Origin: Treponema sp. UBA4328
GTDB taxonomy: Bacteria; Spirochaetota; Spirochaetia; Treponematales; Treponemataceae
Direction: 5' to 3'
DNA length: 27,379 nucleotides
Assembly (NCBI GenBank): GCA_002394465.1
Contig: DGTU01000023.1
Location: 1-27,379 of the forward strand
The notes under the pieces are model-generated. The model saw nothing but the letters and a program-made list of their open reading frames with translations, had not been told where the DNA came from and searched no databases. Numbering within the stretch: position 1 is the stretch's first letter; every line of letters starts with the position of its first letter. This document shows positions 9,201 through 16,138 of the stretch, one piece after another. The position numbers and the translations under genes were made by a program.

Positions 9201-9340
9201 ACCCATTTTACTGCATCAACGACATTACTCTTTCCGCACCCGTTCGGACCGAGAAGGGCTGTAATGCCGTCAGCAAATTCAACGTGGGTCTTGTCGGCAA
9301 AAGATTTGAATCCAAAAATATCAAGACTTTTAAGAAACAC
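6290..9340 (-). CDS. smc: Chromosome segregation ATPase SMC, with atypical hinge and C-terminal tail
   Basis: SMC compacts and segregates DNA as a ring-shaped ATPase. Walker A is GPNGCGKS (31-38); the ABC signature LSGGEK starts at 835; Walker B is CLLDEID (about 860-866); long heptad-rich coiled coils lie between. The start is GTG at 9340, preceded by GAGG seven bases upstream; no ATG fits better. Length 1016 is shorter than the usual 1150-1200. The central break in the coil (about 405-515) lacks the Gly-rich hinge motifs of canonical SMC and instead holds a mostly helical segment. After the ABC domain (from about 925) there is an extra tail of some 90 residues: acidic, then Pro-rich, then Ala/Lys/Glu-rich. 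No scpA or scpB is nearby. MukB- or Rad50-type proteins are less likely given the head motifs. Confidence 0.93.
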   Translation of the reverse strand: MFLKSLDIFGFKSFADKTHVEFADGITALLGPNGCGKSNVVDAVKWVLAENKAKNLRATTMESVIFNGTESRPPLNIAEVTLTISNENSLLPVDDAEIAIKRRLYRSGESEYYINNRQVGPTEIRRLFMDTGVGKAAYSVMEQGKIDQILSSKPEDRRYLFEEAAGISRSKAECAEAERELERTRQNLAQIEIALTENKRSYETLKNQSEKTIKFRALKEDIFNFELDIQLLRLKNFTQDKARQEASLKETEAKRDSIQKEINEIISMLTENNDKIKDLQDHMSELNNELIRIQTEKSGKRELAKQLADQSRTMREKVSALEMKQRSIQERIDEVNEEIDEQDADLHQKNKQIEDVKKNIESFVENINIATGQIDENLKRITESEEEIQLLNQGCEEFQKQLEAITEDIVTELDAKLKDSGFSSTANKNARQNLDSQINRLKIFAEGRRNIFKDFSTMGSHTDSENSKFTSEAIAALDEISSIVSEIEQAVAAYSKTMPAFIDDFLSPEGIITKKRSIDQEISKNNAKIQAIEERIDSYTAENAQLEKKKSEYRETLNNLRVSEAEMQGQIFSIRQNTDILRRNLASEQANLRSTEDELYGEKRRQEELDSQIVEIQGILASIEVQGEKCVNEIAELNEEISKRNSSVSGNQNKLQKKQEEQRKYQDQYEKLRMDLITSDNDIKNIKQNFIETHSRDLMEFEERMYKITSPAPLLRDKLSQAREELKSLGQVNLMAPEEFEEQKERYEKLRENFEDTNKSLENLIRVSEEIKSKSTEMFLDTYNKIKKNFHNMFRRLFNGGRGELRLVDPQNVLTTGIDIFAQPPGKKLENIALLSGGEKTMTAVALLFATYQVRPSPFCLLDEIDAALDDKNVTSFVQALRSFAKLSQYIVITHNKKTVMGARTMLGVSMEESGVSKLMQLRLDKDIKTGEDIPDETNFVEEEVEPEENVYIPPRPAPRIHNPDGTITDPVIEKYNQEQKEAARRAKEEAKAAKQTAAEAAEVEHSQQDNPAGEN

Positions 9341-9373
9341 AAAGAAACCTCATTTTTTAAAATAGTGACTCAC

Positions 9374-9403
9374 AGTATAGCATGAAGCGGAGATTAAATT
9401 CAA
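9374..9403 (-). promoter_or_regulatory. Putative smc operon promoter
   Basis: On the minus strand TTGAAT (9403-9398), an 18-base spacer and TATACT (9379-9374) preceded by TGC (extended -10) lie in the 80-base gap between the helicase stop and smc. The start site would be near 9367, giving a leader of about 27 bases that contains the GAGG site. No terminator is seen in the gap, so read-through from the helicase is also possible. Confidence 0.5.
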
Positions 9404-9420
9404 TTATTGCGTAATGCCGT

Positions 9421-10611
9421 TTAGTTGTCACTGCGTGCTTCAAGCACATTCGGATCGGTCAGTTTTCCCTTGTACAGCATGCGCGGGTAAACTTTAAGTC
9501 CGAGTTTTTTCTCAAGAGCAGCATATTTCCGCATTTCGTATGCATCTCCGATTACGATGTTTGTTCCGGTTTTGCCTGCACGTGCCGTTCTTCCGGCCCT
9601 GTGAATGAAAAAATCATCATTTGAAGGCATGTCCATCTGGATTACATAGTTTATGTCAGGAATATCAAGTCCGCGGGAAGTAAGGTCACTTGTTACGAGA
9701 ACCTTAATTTTTCCGCTGCGGAATTTATCAATCGTTGACTTGCGTTCTGTTTTTTCGGTACGCGAGTGAAGGCCTGCACATTCAGTGTTCTTGAATTTCA
9801 GTTTTGCCGTAATGCTTGCAACCTGATCGATTTTTCCGGTAAAGACAAGGAATTTGTCTCCCTTAAGCGCCGTCAGAAGTTTCCTTAGGGTTTCAATCTT
9901 ATCCCTCTGCTCTGCAAAAATTGCAAGATGCGTTATGCGTTTTCTCAAAATGTCTTCCGGCGGAAGGTAAAGGGTTTTGATTTCTTCTGAAACTGAACCG
10001 TCTGATTTTATCCGGGTTTTTTCGAGGAGTTTTTTTGTTGAGGCAGAAATCGTTGCACTGTTTGCAATGAGCTGAACGTCTTTTTTGAGTGCATTTACGA
10101 GTTCGAGCGTTTCATCACGGATTTCAGGGGAAAGAAGGCGGTCTACTTCATCAAGAACGATTGTAAAAACACCTTCTGTCTTGAGTTTTTTAAGATGAAA
10201 AAGTTCAAGCAGCCTTGCACTGGTTCCGATTACTATTGCCGGTTTTTCCTTGAGAAGTTCAATCTGTCTTTTTACGTGGGCGCCGCCTGCGAGAAGCGCA
10301 GCCTTGAGGTCAGTTATTGACTGAACCTGGGATTTTATCTGGGATGCAAGCTCTACTGTCGGTGCATTTACAATGAGTCGTATTTCTTTTTTTTCGTTTT
10401 CCGTTGAAATTATTTTCTGAACGAGCGGAAGAAGATATGCAAAGGTTTTTCCGGTTCCTGTTTCGCTCTGGAATATTAATGAGTTTCCGGCCATTATTTC
10501 GGGAATTGCCTGCGCCTGGACTGCAGTTGGTGTCGTTATTGAAAGTGCTGAAAGTTTTTCAGTCAGCGTGCTGCAGATGTTCAGGGATTCAAAGGTGATG
10601 TTTTCATTCAT
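9421..10611 (-). CDS. DEAD-box-type ATP-dependent RNA helicase
   Basis: Unwinds or remodels RNA (ribosome assembly, mRNA decay). From the ATG at 10611 it has 396 residues, the two-RecA core with little C-terminal extension. Visible motifs: Q motif TTPTAVQAQAIP (26-37), motif I SETGTGKT (49-56), Ia APTVELA in place of PTRELA, motif II DEVD instead of DEAD, motif III SAT, and VI HRAGRTARAG. The reading frame stays open 28 codons further upstream to 10695, but that part overlaps the divergent gene and looks non-coding; MNENITF is the family-like start. No ribosome site precedes 10611. A -10 box ends only 6 bases before it, so the mRNA may be leaderless. The exact paralogue (RhlE, CshA or other) cannot be assigned. 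Confidence 0.93.
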   Translation of the reverse strand: MNENITFESLNICSTLTEKLSALSITTPTAVQAQAIPEIMAGNSLIFQSETGTGKTFAYLLPLVQKIISTENEKKEIRLIVNAPTVELASQIKSQVQSITDLKAALLAGGAHVKRQIELLKEKPAIVIGTSARLLELFHLKKLKTEGVFTIVLDEVDRLLSPEIRDETLELVNALKKDVQLIANSATISASTKKLLEKTRIKSDGSVSEEIKTLYLPPEDILRKRITHLAIFAEQRDKIETLRKLLTALKGDKFLVFTGKIDQVASITAKLKFKNTECAGLHSRTEKTERKSTIDKFRSGKIKVLVTSDLTSRGLDIPDINYVIQMDMPSNDDFFIHRAGRTARAGKTGTNIVIGDAYEMRKYAALEKKLGLKVYPRMLYKGKLTDPNVLEARSDN

Positions 10612-10617
10612 GGGAAA

Positions 10618-10623
10618 ACTATA
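10618..10623 (-). promoter_or_regulatory. Putative helicase -10 box (leaderless arrangement)
   Basis: On the minus strand TATAGT (10623-10618) is preceded by TGTGC, giving an extended -10 (TGC then TATAGT). It lies 6 bases from the helicase ATG, so the predicted start site falls on or next to the A of the ATG. No good -35 is seen at the expected distance. Confidence 0.45.
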
Positions 10624-10644
10624 GCACAGACTCATTTGTTTTGC

Positions 10645-10650
10645 TATAAT
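10645..10650 (+). promoter_or_regulatory. Putative glycosyltransferase -10 box (leaderless arrangement)
   Basis: A perfect TATAAT (10645-10650) with TGC immediately upstream (extended -10) lies 9 bases before the ATG at 10660. No Shine-Dalgarno sequence is present between them. The expected -35 position (10622-10627, TAGCAC) is weak and overlaps the opposing helicase -10. Confidence 0.5.
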
Positions 10651-10659
10651 TTTTGCGTT

Positions 10660-11775
10660 ATGAAAGTCGGTATTGACACCTTCGGGTGTGCTCACGGAAA
10701 ATCCGGACTCGGATCCTATCTTGTTTCTCTGACAGACTGCCTTAAAAATGATGAAAATGTCACTTTCGAACTTTTCGGTCCAGAAATTGACCGCTATACC
10801 TATTCAAGCAAAAACGGATTTGATTACAAGGCAGTTTCAATTCCTGACAAAATTACTTCTGAACGTCAGTGGCATGTTCTGTTTGCGAATAAATTTGCAA
10901 GAAAAAATAAATTTGATGCCGTTCTTTATCCGGCCGCTGCACATATGCTTCCGCTTCATTTCAGGGTTCCGGGCGTTGCCGTTGTAAATGACATCGTTTC
11001 GAACCTCATAATGGAAAAAAACTATAATTCGTACTTTATCAAGCACAGCCTGAAAAGGGCAGACAAGGTAATCGTTGCGAGTCAGATTATTCGAAAGGAT
11101 ATCGAACGGCTCGGAATTAAAAGCAACAATATTATAGTCATTCATAACGGAATCAATCACAGTGAGTTTTATCCGCGTGAACAGTTCCTTGAAGATTTTA
11201 TCGATATCAAGCCTTTTGCAATTCAGAAGCCGTATTTTATTTATGCTTCCCGAATGGCTTCTCCTTCAAAAAAACATGTAGAACTTGTCAGGGCATTTAC
11301 TCTGTTCAAGGAAAGGACACATTTTCCTCACCGCCTCGTACTTGCAGGCAGTGAAGGTGAGTGTTCGGAAGCCGTTTATAAGGCTGTCTATGAATCCTCT
11401 GCTGCAACAGATATTTTTATCACGGGCTTCTTTCCGCATGAAAGTTTTCCGCTTTTATATTCTAACAGTGAAGGCTGCCTTTTCCCTTCTGTAAGTGAAG
11501 GTGTCGGGCTTCCTGTTCTTGAAGCAATGGCAACCGGTGTCCCCGTAGCCTGTTCAAAAAGCGGTGCCCTCACGGAAATTGCCGGAAACAATGCCCTGTA
11601 TTTTGACAGTGATAACATAGAAGAAATGGCAGATGCGATGGAAAAGCTTGCCTCTGATTCAGCCCTTCGCAAAAAACTCATTGAAGGCGGGGTTGAATGG
11701 TCAAGGCGCTTCAGCTGGGAAAAAACTGCCGAAAAAACCATTGAAGTCCTGTGTTCTGTCTGTAATGCAAAATAA
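10660..11775 (+). CDS. GT4-family glycosyltransferase
   Basis: A 371-residue GT-B fold glycosyltransferase that would transfer a sugar from a nucleotide-sugar donor in the cytoplasm; the acceptor is unknown. The N-terminal domain starts MKVGIDTFG with a Gly-rich loop (GKSGLGSYL). The C-terminal domain shows the family pattern: FIYASRM..SKKHVELVRAF, RLVLAGS, ITGFFPHESFPLLYSNSEGCLFPSVSEGVGLPVLEAMATGVPVACS. The E-x7-E catalytic/donor motif (EGVGLPVLE) is present at about 280-288. An ATG at 10636 in the same frame lies upstream of the probable -10, so 10660 is preferred. It is a single gene between divergent and convergent neighbours, and may act in surface or flagellar glycan synthesis, as GT4 enzymes often do. 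That role is inferred. Confidence 0.9.
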   Translation: MKVGIDTFGCAHGKSGLGSYLVSLTDCLKNDENVTFELFGPEIDRYTYSSKNGFDYKAVSIPDKITSERQWHVLFANKFARKNKFDAVLYPAAAHMLPLHFRVPGVAVVNDIVSNLIMEKNYNSYFIKHSLKRADKVIVASQIIRKDIERLGIKSNNIIVIHNGINHSEFYPREQFLEDFIDIKPFAIQKPYFIYASRMASPSKKHVELVRAFTLFKERTHFPHRLVLAGSEGECSEAVYKAVYESSAATDIFITGFFPHESFPLLYSNSEGCLFPSVSEGVGLPVLEAMATGVPVACSKSGALTEIAGNNALYFDSDNIEEMADAMEKLASDSALRKKLIEGGVEWSRRFSWEKTAEKTIEVLCSVCNAK

Positions 11776-11777
11776 AA

Positions 11778-11805
11778 GCCCCGTCCGGATGATTCCAGAC
11801 AGGGC
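11778..11805 (-). terminator. Intrinsic terminator of the partner-switching operon
   Basis: An imperfect 11-bp stem with two mismatches (GCCCCGTCCGG / CCAGACAGGGC) and a 6-base loop lies between two convergent genes. Read on the minus strand it is followed by TTTTATTTT, so it fits the end of the HATPase gene. On the plus strand the following sequence is poor in T, so it would only weakly stop the glycosyltransferase transcript. Confidence 0.65.
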
Positions 11806-11830
11806 CTGCAATTCTAAAGTTTAACAGGAT

Positions 11831-12379
11831 TTACTCATCAACTGAAATACCGTGCTGCTTTTTCTGATATTTCTTAAGCATTGCAACACCGTTCTTCTTT
11901 CCGTTGTAAACGTATCCGCCGTCCCAGTATTCGAGGGCAGCAAAAAGTGCGTTTCCACCGTCCTGGTCGTCAGATTCCTTTGTCCTGAATGATACATAGT
12001 TTGCAAGTTCTTCAAAATTTGAATTATGGAGACATTCAATACGTTTTCTGTTGAATTCGTTCCATTTTTCAAGATCCTTGAAGCCTTCGCCTTCATCCTG
12101 AACGATAATATGAGCATGAGCCGGACTGAATGAGTACCAGACTTTTACTTTTTTGTTGATGTCACAGTGATTACCGTGTTTTACGGCATTCTTGATAACT
12201 TCACTGATCTGCTGTTCAAGAAGGTTGATTTCCTTAATCTCGAGTGGAGCTGACTGAACGATAAGAAGGGTAAAATATCTTATCTGTCTGAAGTCTGAAG
12301 GAAATTCCTTGTACAGCATGTTTGTTGTATCAAAAAGAGGATCGTTGTCGTCAGATCTGAGTTCTTTGAATTCGTCCAT
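11831..12379 (-). CDS. RsbW/SpoIIAB-like HATPase (anti-sigma-type serine kinase)
   Basis: A 182-residue protein with a GHKL ATPase fold. Kinases of this type phosphorylate a STAS antagonist and sequester a sigma factor or another target. Motifs: N-box EVIKNAVKHGN (60-70, Asn64 for Mg-ATP), G1 box QDEGEGF (94-100), and a G2-like GGNALFAAL (141-149) in place of the usual GxGLFL. It is longer than typical RsbW (about 150-160), with extra residues between G1 and G2 (about 101-138). The ATG at 12379 has a very strong AAAGGAGG eight bases upstream. It is the last gene of the phosphatase-STAS-kinase operon, 17 bases after the STAS gene. No sigma factor follows it, so its output target is unknown. 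Confidence 0.85.
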   Translation of the reverse strand: MDEFKELRSDDNDPLFDTTNMLYKEFPSDFRQIRYFTLLIVQSAPLEIKEINLLEQQISEVIKNAVKHGNHCDINKKVKVWYSFSPAHAHIIVQDEGEGFKDLEKWNEFNRKRIECLHNSNFEELANYVSFRTKESDDQDGGNALFAALEYWDGGYVYNGKKNGVAMLKKYQKKQHGISVDE

Positions 12380-12396
12380 TACTGATACCTCCTTTA

Positions 12397-12735
12397 TTAT
12401 TCGTTAACCATAAGGAGCGCTTCTTCAACGCTGTTGGCAATAGGGAAGTATCCCATAAGTTTTGTAAGTTCAATAACTTTCTTTACAGAACCGTGAATAT
12501 TTGAGATGGCGAGCTTAAGGTTCATCTTTTTGATTGTAGAACAGATGTAGATAAGTGCACCGATTCCAGACGAGTCAATGTAGTCAACCTGCTCAAGATT
12601 GATGATAAAACTTTTAACGCTCTTTTCAAGCATTTTCATCACAAGTTCCTTGAGTTTATAGGAGTTGTAAAGATCCATTTCTCCATTGACATCGATGATA
12701 TAAACTTCACCGTTTTTTCGAATTTTCAGTTCCAT
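12397..12735 (-). CDS. STAS-domain anti-sigma factor antagonist (SpoIIAA/RsbV-like)
   Basis: A 112-residue single STAS domain. Dephosphorylated STAS antagonists bind the HATPase kinase and free its target; phosphorylation by the kinase blocks this. The key motif is DYIDSSGIGAL at 51-61, with Ser55/Ser56 at the known phosphorylation position. Length and beta-alpha pattern are normal for the family. AAAGGAG precedes the ATG at 12735 by about 7 bases. It lies 17 bases after the PP2C phosphatase gene and 17 before the kinase, so all three are almost certainly one transcript. Confidence 0.93.
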   Translation of the reverse strand: MELKIRKNGEVYIIDVNGEMDLYNSYKLKELVMKMLEKSVKSFIINLEQVDYIDSSGIGALIYICSTIKKMNLKLAISNIHGSVKKVIELTKLMGYFPIANSVEEALLMVNE

Positions 12736-12752
12736 CAGAAACTCCTTTATTC

Positions 12753-14408
12753 CTACTGAATTTTAATCAAGAGTATTGTCTGATCGTCATGCAACGCTTC
12801 CGATCCGATAAATTTCTTGAAATCTTCTTTTACTTTATTTGCGATATCTTTTCCTGCAAGCCTGGCGTTTGCAAGAATAACTTTGGAAAGGCTGGCATAC
12901 GAATACTGTTTTCCTTCGGAATTCAGTGCTTCAACCAGACCGTCCGTATATGTAATTATAATATCACCGCTTTTAACTGTAAACAAAATATCCTTGTATT
13001 CTGTTGTTTTTTCTACGCCGACAGGCTCTTTTGATGCAGAAATCTTTTCGATTGCATTTTTATCTGCACGGTAAACAAGTACAGGTATCGTACCGCCGGT
13101 TGCAATCTGAACGGATTTTTTTGTCGGGTCATAATTTATAAGTGCTGCCGATGCAAAATGGTCAATCGTATTTTCACCGCAGATTCCCTTGTTTACCCAC
13201 GAAAGGATCGTTCCTGCACTCTGAGGAGTGTTGATTACGAGGCGCATCATTGAACGAAGCATTGTTCCTACAGTAAGGGAGGTCATTCCCTTGCCTGCAA
13301 CATCCATAATCAGGAATGAAACCCTGTTTGAACGTGCCGGAACAACGTCATAGAAGTCAGAACATACGCCTGCAGTCTGGGTCATAAAGGTTCCGAATGA
13401 TACACCCGGAATGACAGGAACTTTTTTTGGAATAAGCTGCATCTGAAGCTTGGTTGCAGTATCGCTTTCCTTTGTGAGTTCCTGATTGTCTTTATAGTCT
13501 TTGAAACTGAATGCTGTCTTGAGGGCTGATTCAGCAAATCCGGCAAGTGTCTGGGTCCAGTTGAATTCATCGTTTGTAAACGGATCCTTGTCAGGATTCC
13601 TTGAAAGTGCAAGGACACCGATTACAATATCTTTACCGTGCAGCCTGAGAGGAATGTAAATGCTGCTTCCGAGCTTAAGGAAGTCTTCAGGCTTGTTCTG
13701 GAATACGCGACTGTCATCTTCCGGATTCGTGATGAGTGCAGGCTTTGCAGAAATTGCCGTTTCTCCAAAAATATTGTCACGGAGCGGGAACTGTGCAAAT
13801 TTAAAGCTTGTAGAAACACGAAGCGGCTTGTGCGGAAGGTCAGCCGGAAGTTCATATGGAGGAGGGAAGTCTCCCATAAATGATTTGACTGCAATTACAT
13901 CGTCAAAATCATCGATAAGGAGAAGGGCACCGCCGTCTGCCTTTGTGACTTCCATGCAGGTTCTGTTTATTGTATCAAGAAGGTTCTGCTGTCCGTCCTT
14001 TGCGCCGAAAGAATCTGCAGCAAGAGTGACGAATGCACGGCCTTTTTCGATAAGGTCAATTTTTTCCGGTTCAATTTCTTCAATGATAGCGTCAGGTTTC
14101 TGAAAAACCGGAATTTCAGCCCTGATGTTTGTTTCTTCGCGCGGTTTCCCGAACGCAAGCATTGATATGTACGGAATGAAAAGAATTTCAGCAATCAGCT
14201 GAATCGTGCTGAATGCGAATATGTTTCCCGGATTAATCAGTTCGTAGAGATTAGAAACAATGAAAGTAAGGATTACAAGATATGTTATGAAACTTATCTT
14301 TGCTGTTTTTCGTATCTTGATTATCGTGATAAAGACACAGAGTATTAATGCGACGACTGAAGTTGCAATTAAAGGTATGTAAGCGATTGCATCGATATTA
14401 TTCGGCAA
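12753..14408 (-). CDS. Membrane GAF-PP2C (SpoIIE/RsbU-type) serine phosphatase
   Basis: A 551-residue protein that would dephosphorylate the STAS antagonist encoded next. Three TM segments lie near the N-terminus (about 10-30, 37-56, 64-86). A GAF sensor domain follows at about 135-305, then a linker helix and the PP2C_SIG domain at about 330-551. Phosphatase motifs: DFYDVV (about 351), DVAGKG (about 369), TYTDGLVEA and the final HDDQTILL near the C-terminus. The first motif reads CSDFYD instead of the common GGDFYD, keeping the metal-binding Asp. The start is TTG at 14408, chosen because AGGAG sits 7 bases upstream and no ATG or GTG lies near; translation then begins MPNNIDAIAY. The ligand sensed by the GAF domain cannot be told. 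Confidence 0.9.
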   Translation of the reverse strand: MPNNIDAIAYIPLIATSVVALILCVFITIIKIRKTAKISFITYLVILTFIVSNLYELINPGNIFAFSTIQLIAEILFIPYISMLAFGKPREETNIRAEIPVFQKPDAIIEEIEPEKIDLIEKGRAFVTLAADSFGAKDGQQNLLDTINRTCMEVTKADGGALLLIDDFDDVIAVKSFMGDFPPPYELPADLPHKPLRVSTSFKFAQFPLRDNIFGETAISAKPALITNPEDDSRVFQNKPEDFLKLGSSIYIPLRLHGKDIVIGVLALSRNPDKDPFTNDEFNWTQTLAGFAESALKTAFSFKDYKDNQELTKESDTATKLQMQLIPKKVPVIPGVSFGTFMTQTAGVCSDFYDVVPARSNRVSFLIMDVAGKGMTSLTVGTMLRSMMRLVINTPQSAGTILSWVNKGICGENTIDHFASAALINYDPTKKSVQIATGGTIPVLVYRADKNAIEKISASKEPVGVEKTTEYKDILFTVKSGDIIITYTDGLVEALNSEGKQYSYASLSKVILANARLAGKDIANKVKEDFKKFIGSEALHDDQTILLIKIQ

Positions 14409-14417
14409 GATTCTGCT

Positions 14418-14439
14418 CCTGTAATTTAACCTGTAATTT
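14418..14439 (-). repeat. Perfect 10-bp direct repeat in the phosphatase leader
   Basis: On the minus strand AAATTACAGG occurs twice with two Ts between (14439-14430 and 14427-14418). The second copy runs into the AGGAG ribosome site of the TTG-started phosphatase gene. It lies just after the predicted transcription start. Confidence 0.7.
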
Positions 14440-14441
14440 TA

Positions 14442-14470
14442 ATTCTAACATTGAAACTTTTTACCGTCAA
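14442..14470 (-). promoter_or_regulatory. Strong sigma-70-type promoter for the partner-switching operon
   Basis: On the minus strand TTGACG (14470-14465), a 17-base spacer and TAGAAT (14447-14442) give one of the best promoter matches in the window. The -35 box contains the stop codon of the upstream ParB-like gene, so this operon can be transcribed independently of it. The start site would be near 14435, with a leader of about 27 bases. Confidence 0.65.
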
Positions 14471-15390
14471 GTTTTTAGTTTTTTTCTGAAATAGTGTGAG
14501 GTAAGTTTGTTCAGTATTTTCCGGAAAAAACTCTTGTGGTATTTTCTCAGCATCCTCATTGCGGCTTCTTCAAGCGTATAGGATTCTCCGAATTTTCCCT
14601 TGAGCTCGTCCCAGTATTTGATGAGCCATACGTAGAGGTCACTCTTTGTCCTTTTTCTGAAGTGACGCATAATCCTGTTTCTGTCGATTACCCTGATTAC
14701 CGGAAGATAAACCGTTTCAAACCAGGACATTATTGCCCTGTCCATGCCGATTTCTTCACTCTGGCTCATGTTGATGTAGTATTTATGCGTAAGGATATGG
14801 TTGTAAATGACGTCGTACTGTCCCGGTACCGAAAAATCAAGCAGCCAGTAGTCCGTAACGTCTCCGAAACCTGTTTCGCCGTAGAAAAGACGCTTTTCGT
14901 ATTCTATGACCTGTCTGGTCATCTTTTTAAGCGAGTCGCCCGGATGAAGCTTGATTTCGGACTGAAGGCTTACTACTTCTGCGTCGATAAATTCAACGCC
15001 TCTTGCCTTTGCAACTGAAACCCTGTGATTTCCGTCCCTTACAAAGTAAACGCCTCCAAGTTCATACAGGGAAATTGACGGCAAAGAAATGTCCTTTATG
15101 AGTGCCATGTCGATGTGTTCCCAGCGTGTCTTGAGGTGCATGCTTTTGGGAAAGAACCTGTTGTCAAAATCCCTGTACCGGCCTTCGCTTCCGACTATCA
15201 GGTTGACGGGAACAATCTGCAGGCCCTTGTAGGTTTCGTTTTTCGGCTTGAGGAGGTTTTTTATGTCCTGAAACGATATAAGTGTTGCTTCTTCCGGATT
15301 GAGGAAATGCTGCAGTTCGTTGAAAAGAGCCTTGTTTCGTGCCTTTGAGAAGTCTACGTCTGTTTCTGATGAGAGAAGGGCGTCGTTCAT
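14467..15390 (-). CDS. ParB/Srx-fold domain protein of unknown function
   Basis: A 307-residue soluble protein. Residues of about 55-140 resemble the ParB N-terminal (ParB/sulfiredoxin) domain: a strand with VPVNLIVGSEGRYRDF, then YFVRDGNHRVSVAKARG (115-131), where DGNHR corresponds to the 'DGxHR' nucleotide/phosphate-binding signature. No ParB helix-turn-helix or dimer domain is evident. The rest (about 150-307) is helical and strongly basic near the C-terminus (KKMTRQ, RHFRKRTK, HYFRKKLK), which could bind nucleic acid or membrane. It starts in an ATGA overlap with the phosphoesterase gene, so the two are coupled. It may be a ParB-like enzyme (such as a kinase or nuclease of this fold) rather than a partition protein; the true substrate is unknown. 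Confidence 0.7.
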   Translation of the reverse strand: MNDALLSSETDVDFSKARNKALFNELQHFLNPEEATLISFQDIKNLLKPKNETYKGLQIVPVNLIVGSEGRYRDFDNRFFPKSMHLKTRWEHIDMALIKDISLPSISLYELGGVYFVRDGNHRVSVAKARGVEFIDAEVVSLQSEIKLHPGDSLKKMTRQVIEYEKRLFYGETGFGDVTDYWLLDFSVPGQYDVIYNHILTHKYYINMSQSEEIGMDRAIMSWFETVYLPVIRVIDRNRIMRHFRKRTKSDLYVWLIKYWDELKGKFGESYTLEEAAMRMLRKYHKSFFRKILNKLTSHYFRKKLKT

Positions 15391-16124
15391 CTGTTTTCTT
15401 CTGATTCCTTTATTTCAATTATTGTATAGCTGTATGCATTTACGACAGTCGTGTCTCCGGTGACGGTAACACGCGGTTCGTCCATGTTGTATAGGTGAAT
15501 GTGTCCGTGAACAAGAAACTGGGGATGGAATTTCCTGATGAACCAGTTAAAGCATTCAAATCCCTGATGGCAGGGGTCTTCCTTGTCGTGAATATGGCGC
15601 GGACTTGCATGTGTCAGAAAGATGTCGCAGTAAGTTCCCCAGCGGAGCCTGTTATAAAGGAGTTTCGGCCAGAGCTTAAAAAGCTTCCATTTCATCTGAC
15701 GCTGCGTATACTGGCAGAGACCGTTGTTGTACCTGTTTGAGCCTGAAGCTCCCGCAATCAGAAGCGGACGTTTTTTGTGAGTCCTGAGGTCCGTAAGCAT
15801 GAGGCTTTTGTCTGCGATGCACCTGAAACCTGCATATTCTGCTCCGAAACTGTTTGTCATGTCATAGATTTCCCAGGTTTTTTTGTGGGTAGGGTGAGGA
15901 CCTTTATGAGTGTTTTTCTGTTTGTGATAATAATGAAAGCCGTTGAGATTGTGGTTTCCGAATACAAAGTATGCCGGTTTGTTGAGTGATGAAACTATAA
16001 AGTCTATGTAATCTGATGAAAGGTCGCCGGCGCAGAGAATTGCATCTACGGAACCGAAACGTTCTTTAATGTTGCTGCTGTAAACCAGCGGATCTATCTG
16101 GTCTGAGACGCAAAGAAATTTCAT
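15387..16124 (-). CDS. Calcineurin-like metallophosphoesterase
   Basis: A 245-residue binuclear-metal phosphoesterase. Motifs in order: VSDQID (6-11) at the first metal site, AGDL (32-35), GNHN (56-59), H172 in LTHASPRH, and HGHIH (206-210). The first motif is usually D-x-H; here it is D8-Q-I-D11, so the first metal site lacks its usual His. The other motifs are intact. The substrate is unknown (nucleotide, protein or lipid phosphate). A lid-like insertion (about 62-120) is rich in His/Lys. It follows the TPR-Mrr gene after 14 bases and overlaps the ParB-like gene by 4, forming a three-gene operon. The ATG at 16124 has only a weak ribosome site (AGGCAGG), so coupling to the upstream gene is likely. 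Confidence 0.88.
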   Translation of the reverse strand: MKFLCVSDQIDPLVYSSNIKERFGSVDAILCAGDLSSDYIDFIVSSLNKPAYFVFGNHNLNGFHYYHKQKNTHKGPHPTHKKTWEIYDMTNSFGAEYAGFRCIADKSLMLTDLRTHKKRPLLIAGASGSNRYNNGLCQYTQRQMKWKLFKLWPKLLYNRLRWGTYCDIFLTHASPRHIHDKEDPCHQGFECFNWFIRKFHPQFLVHGHIHLYNMDEPRVTVTGDTTVVNAYSYTIIEIKESEENR

Positions 16125-16138
16125 GGCCTGCCTGTCTG

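Noticed and set aside
10612..10695. Upstream extension of the helicase frame by 28 codons
   Set aside because: It crosses the divergent promoter and the start of the glycosyltransferase gene and adds sequence unlike DEAD-box N-termini; the ATG at 10611 is family-like.
14467..15390. ParB-like protein as a chromosome partition ParB
   Set aside because: No helix-turn-helix or dimerisation domain, no parA neighbour and no parS-like site seen.
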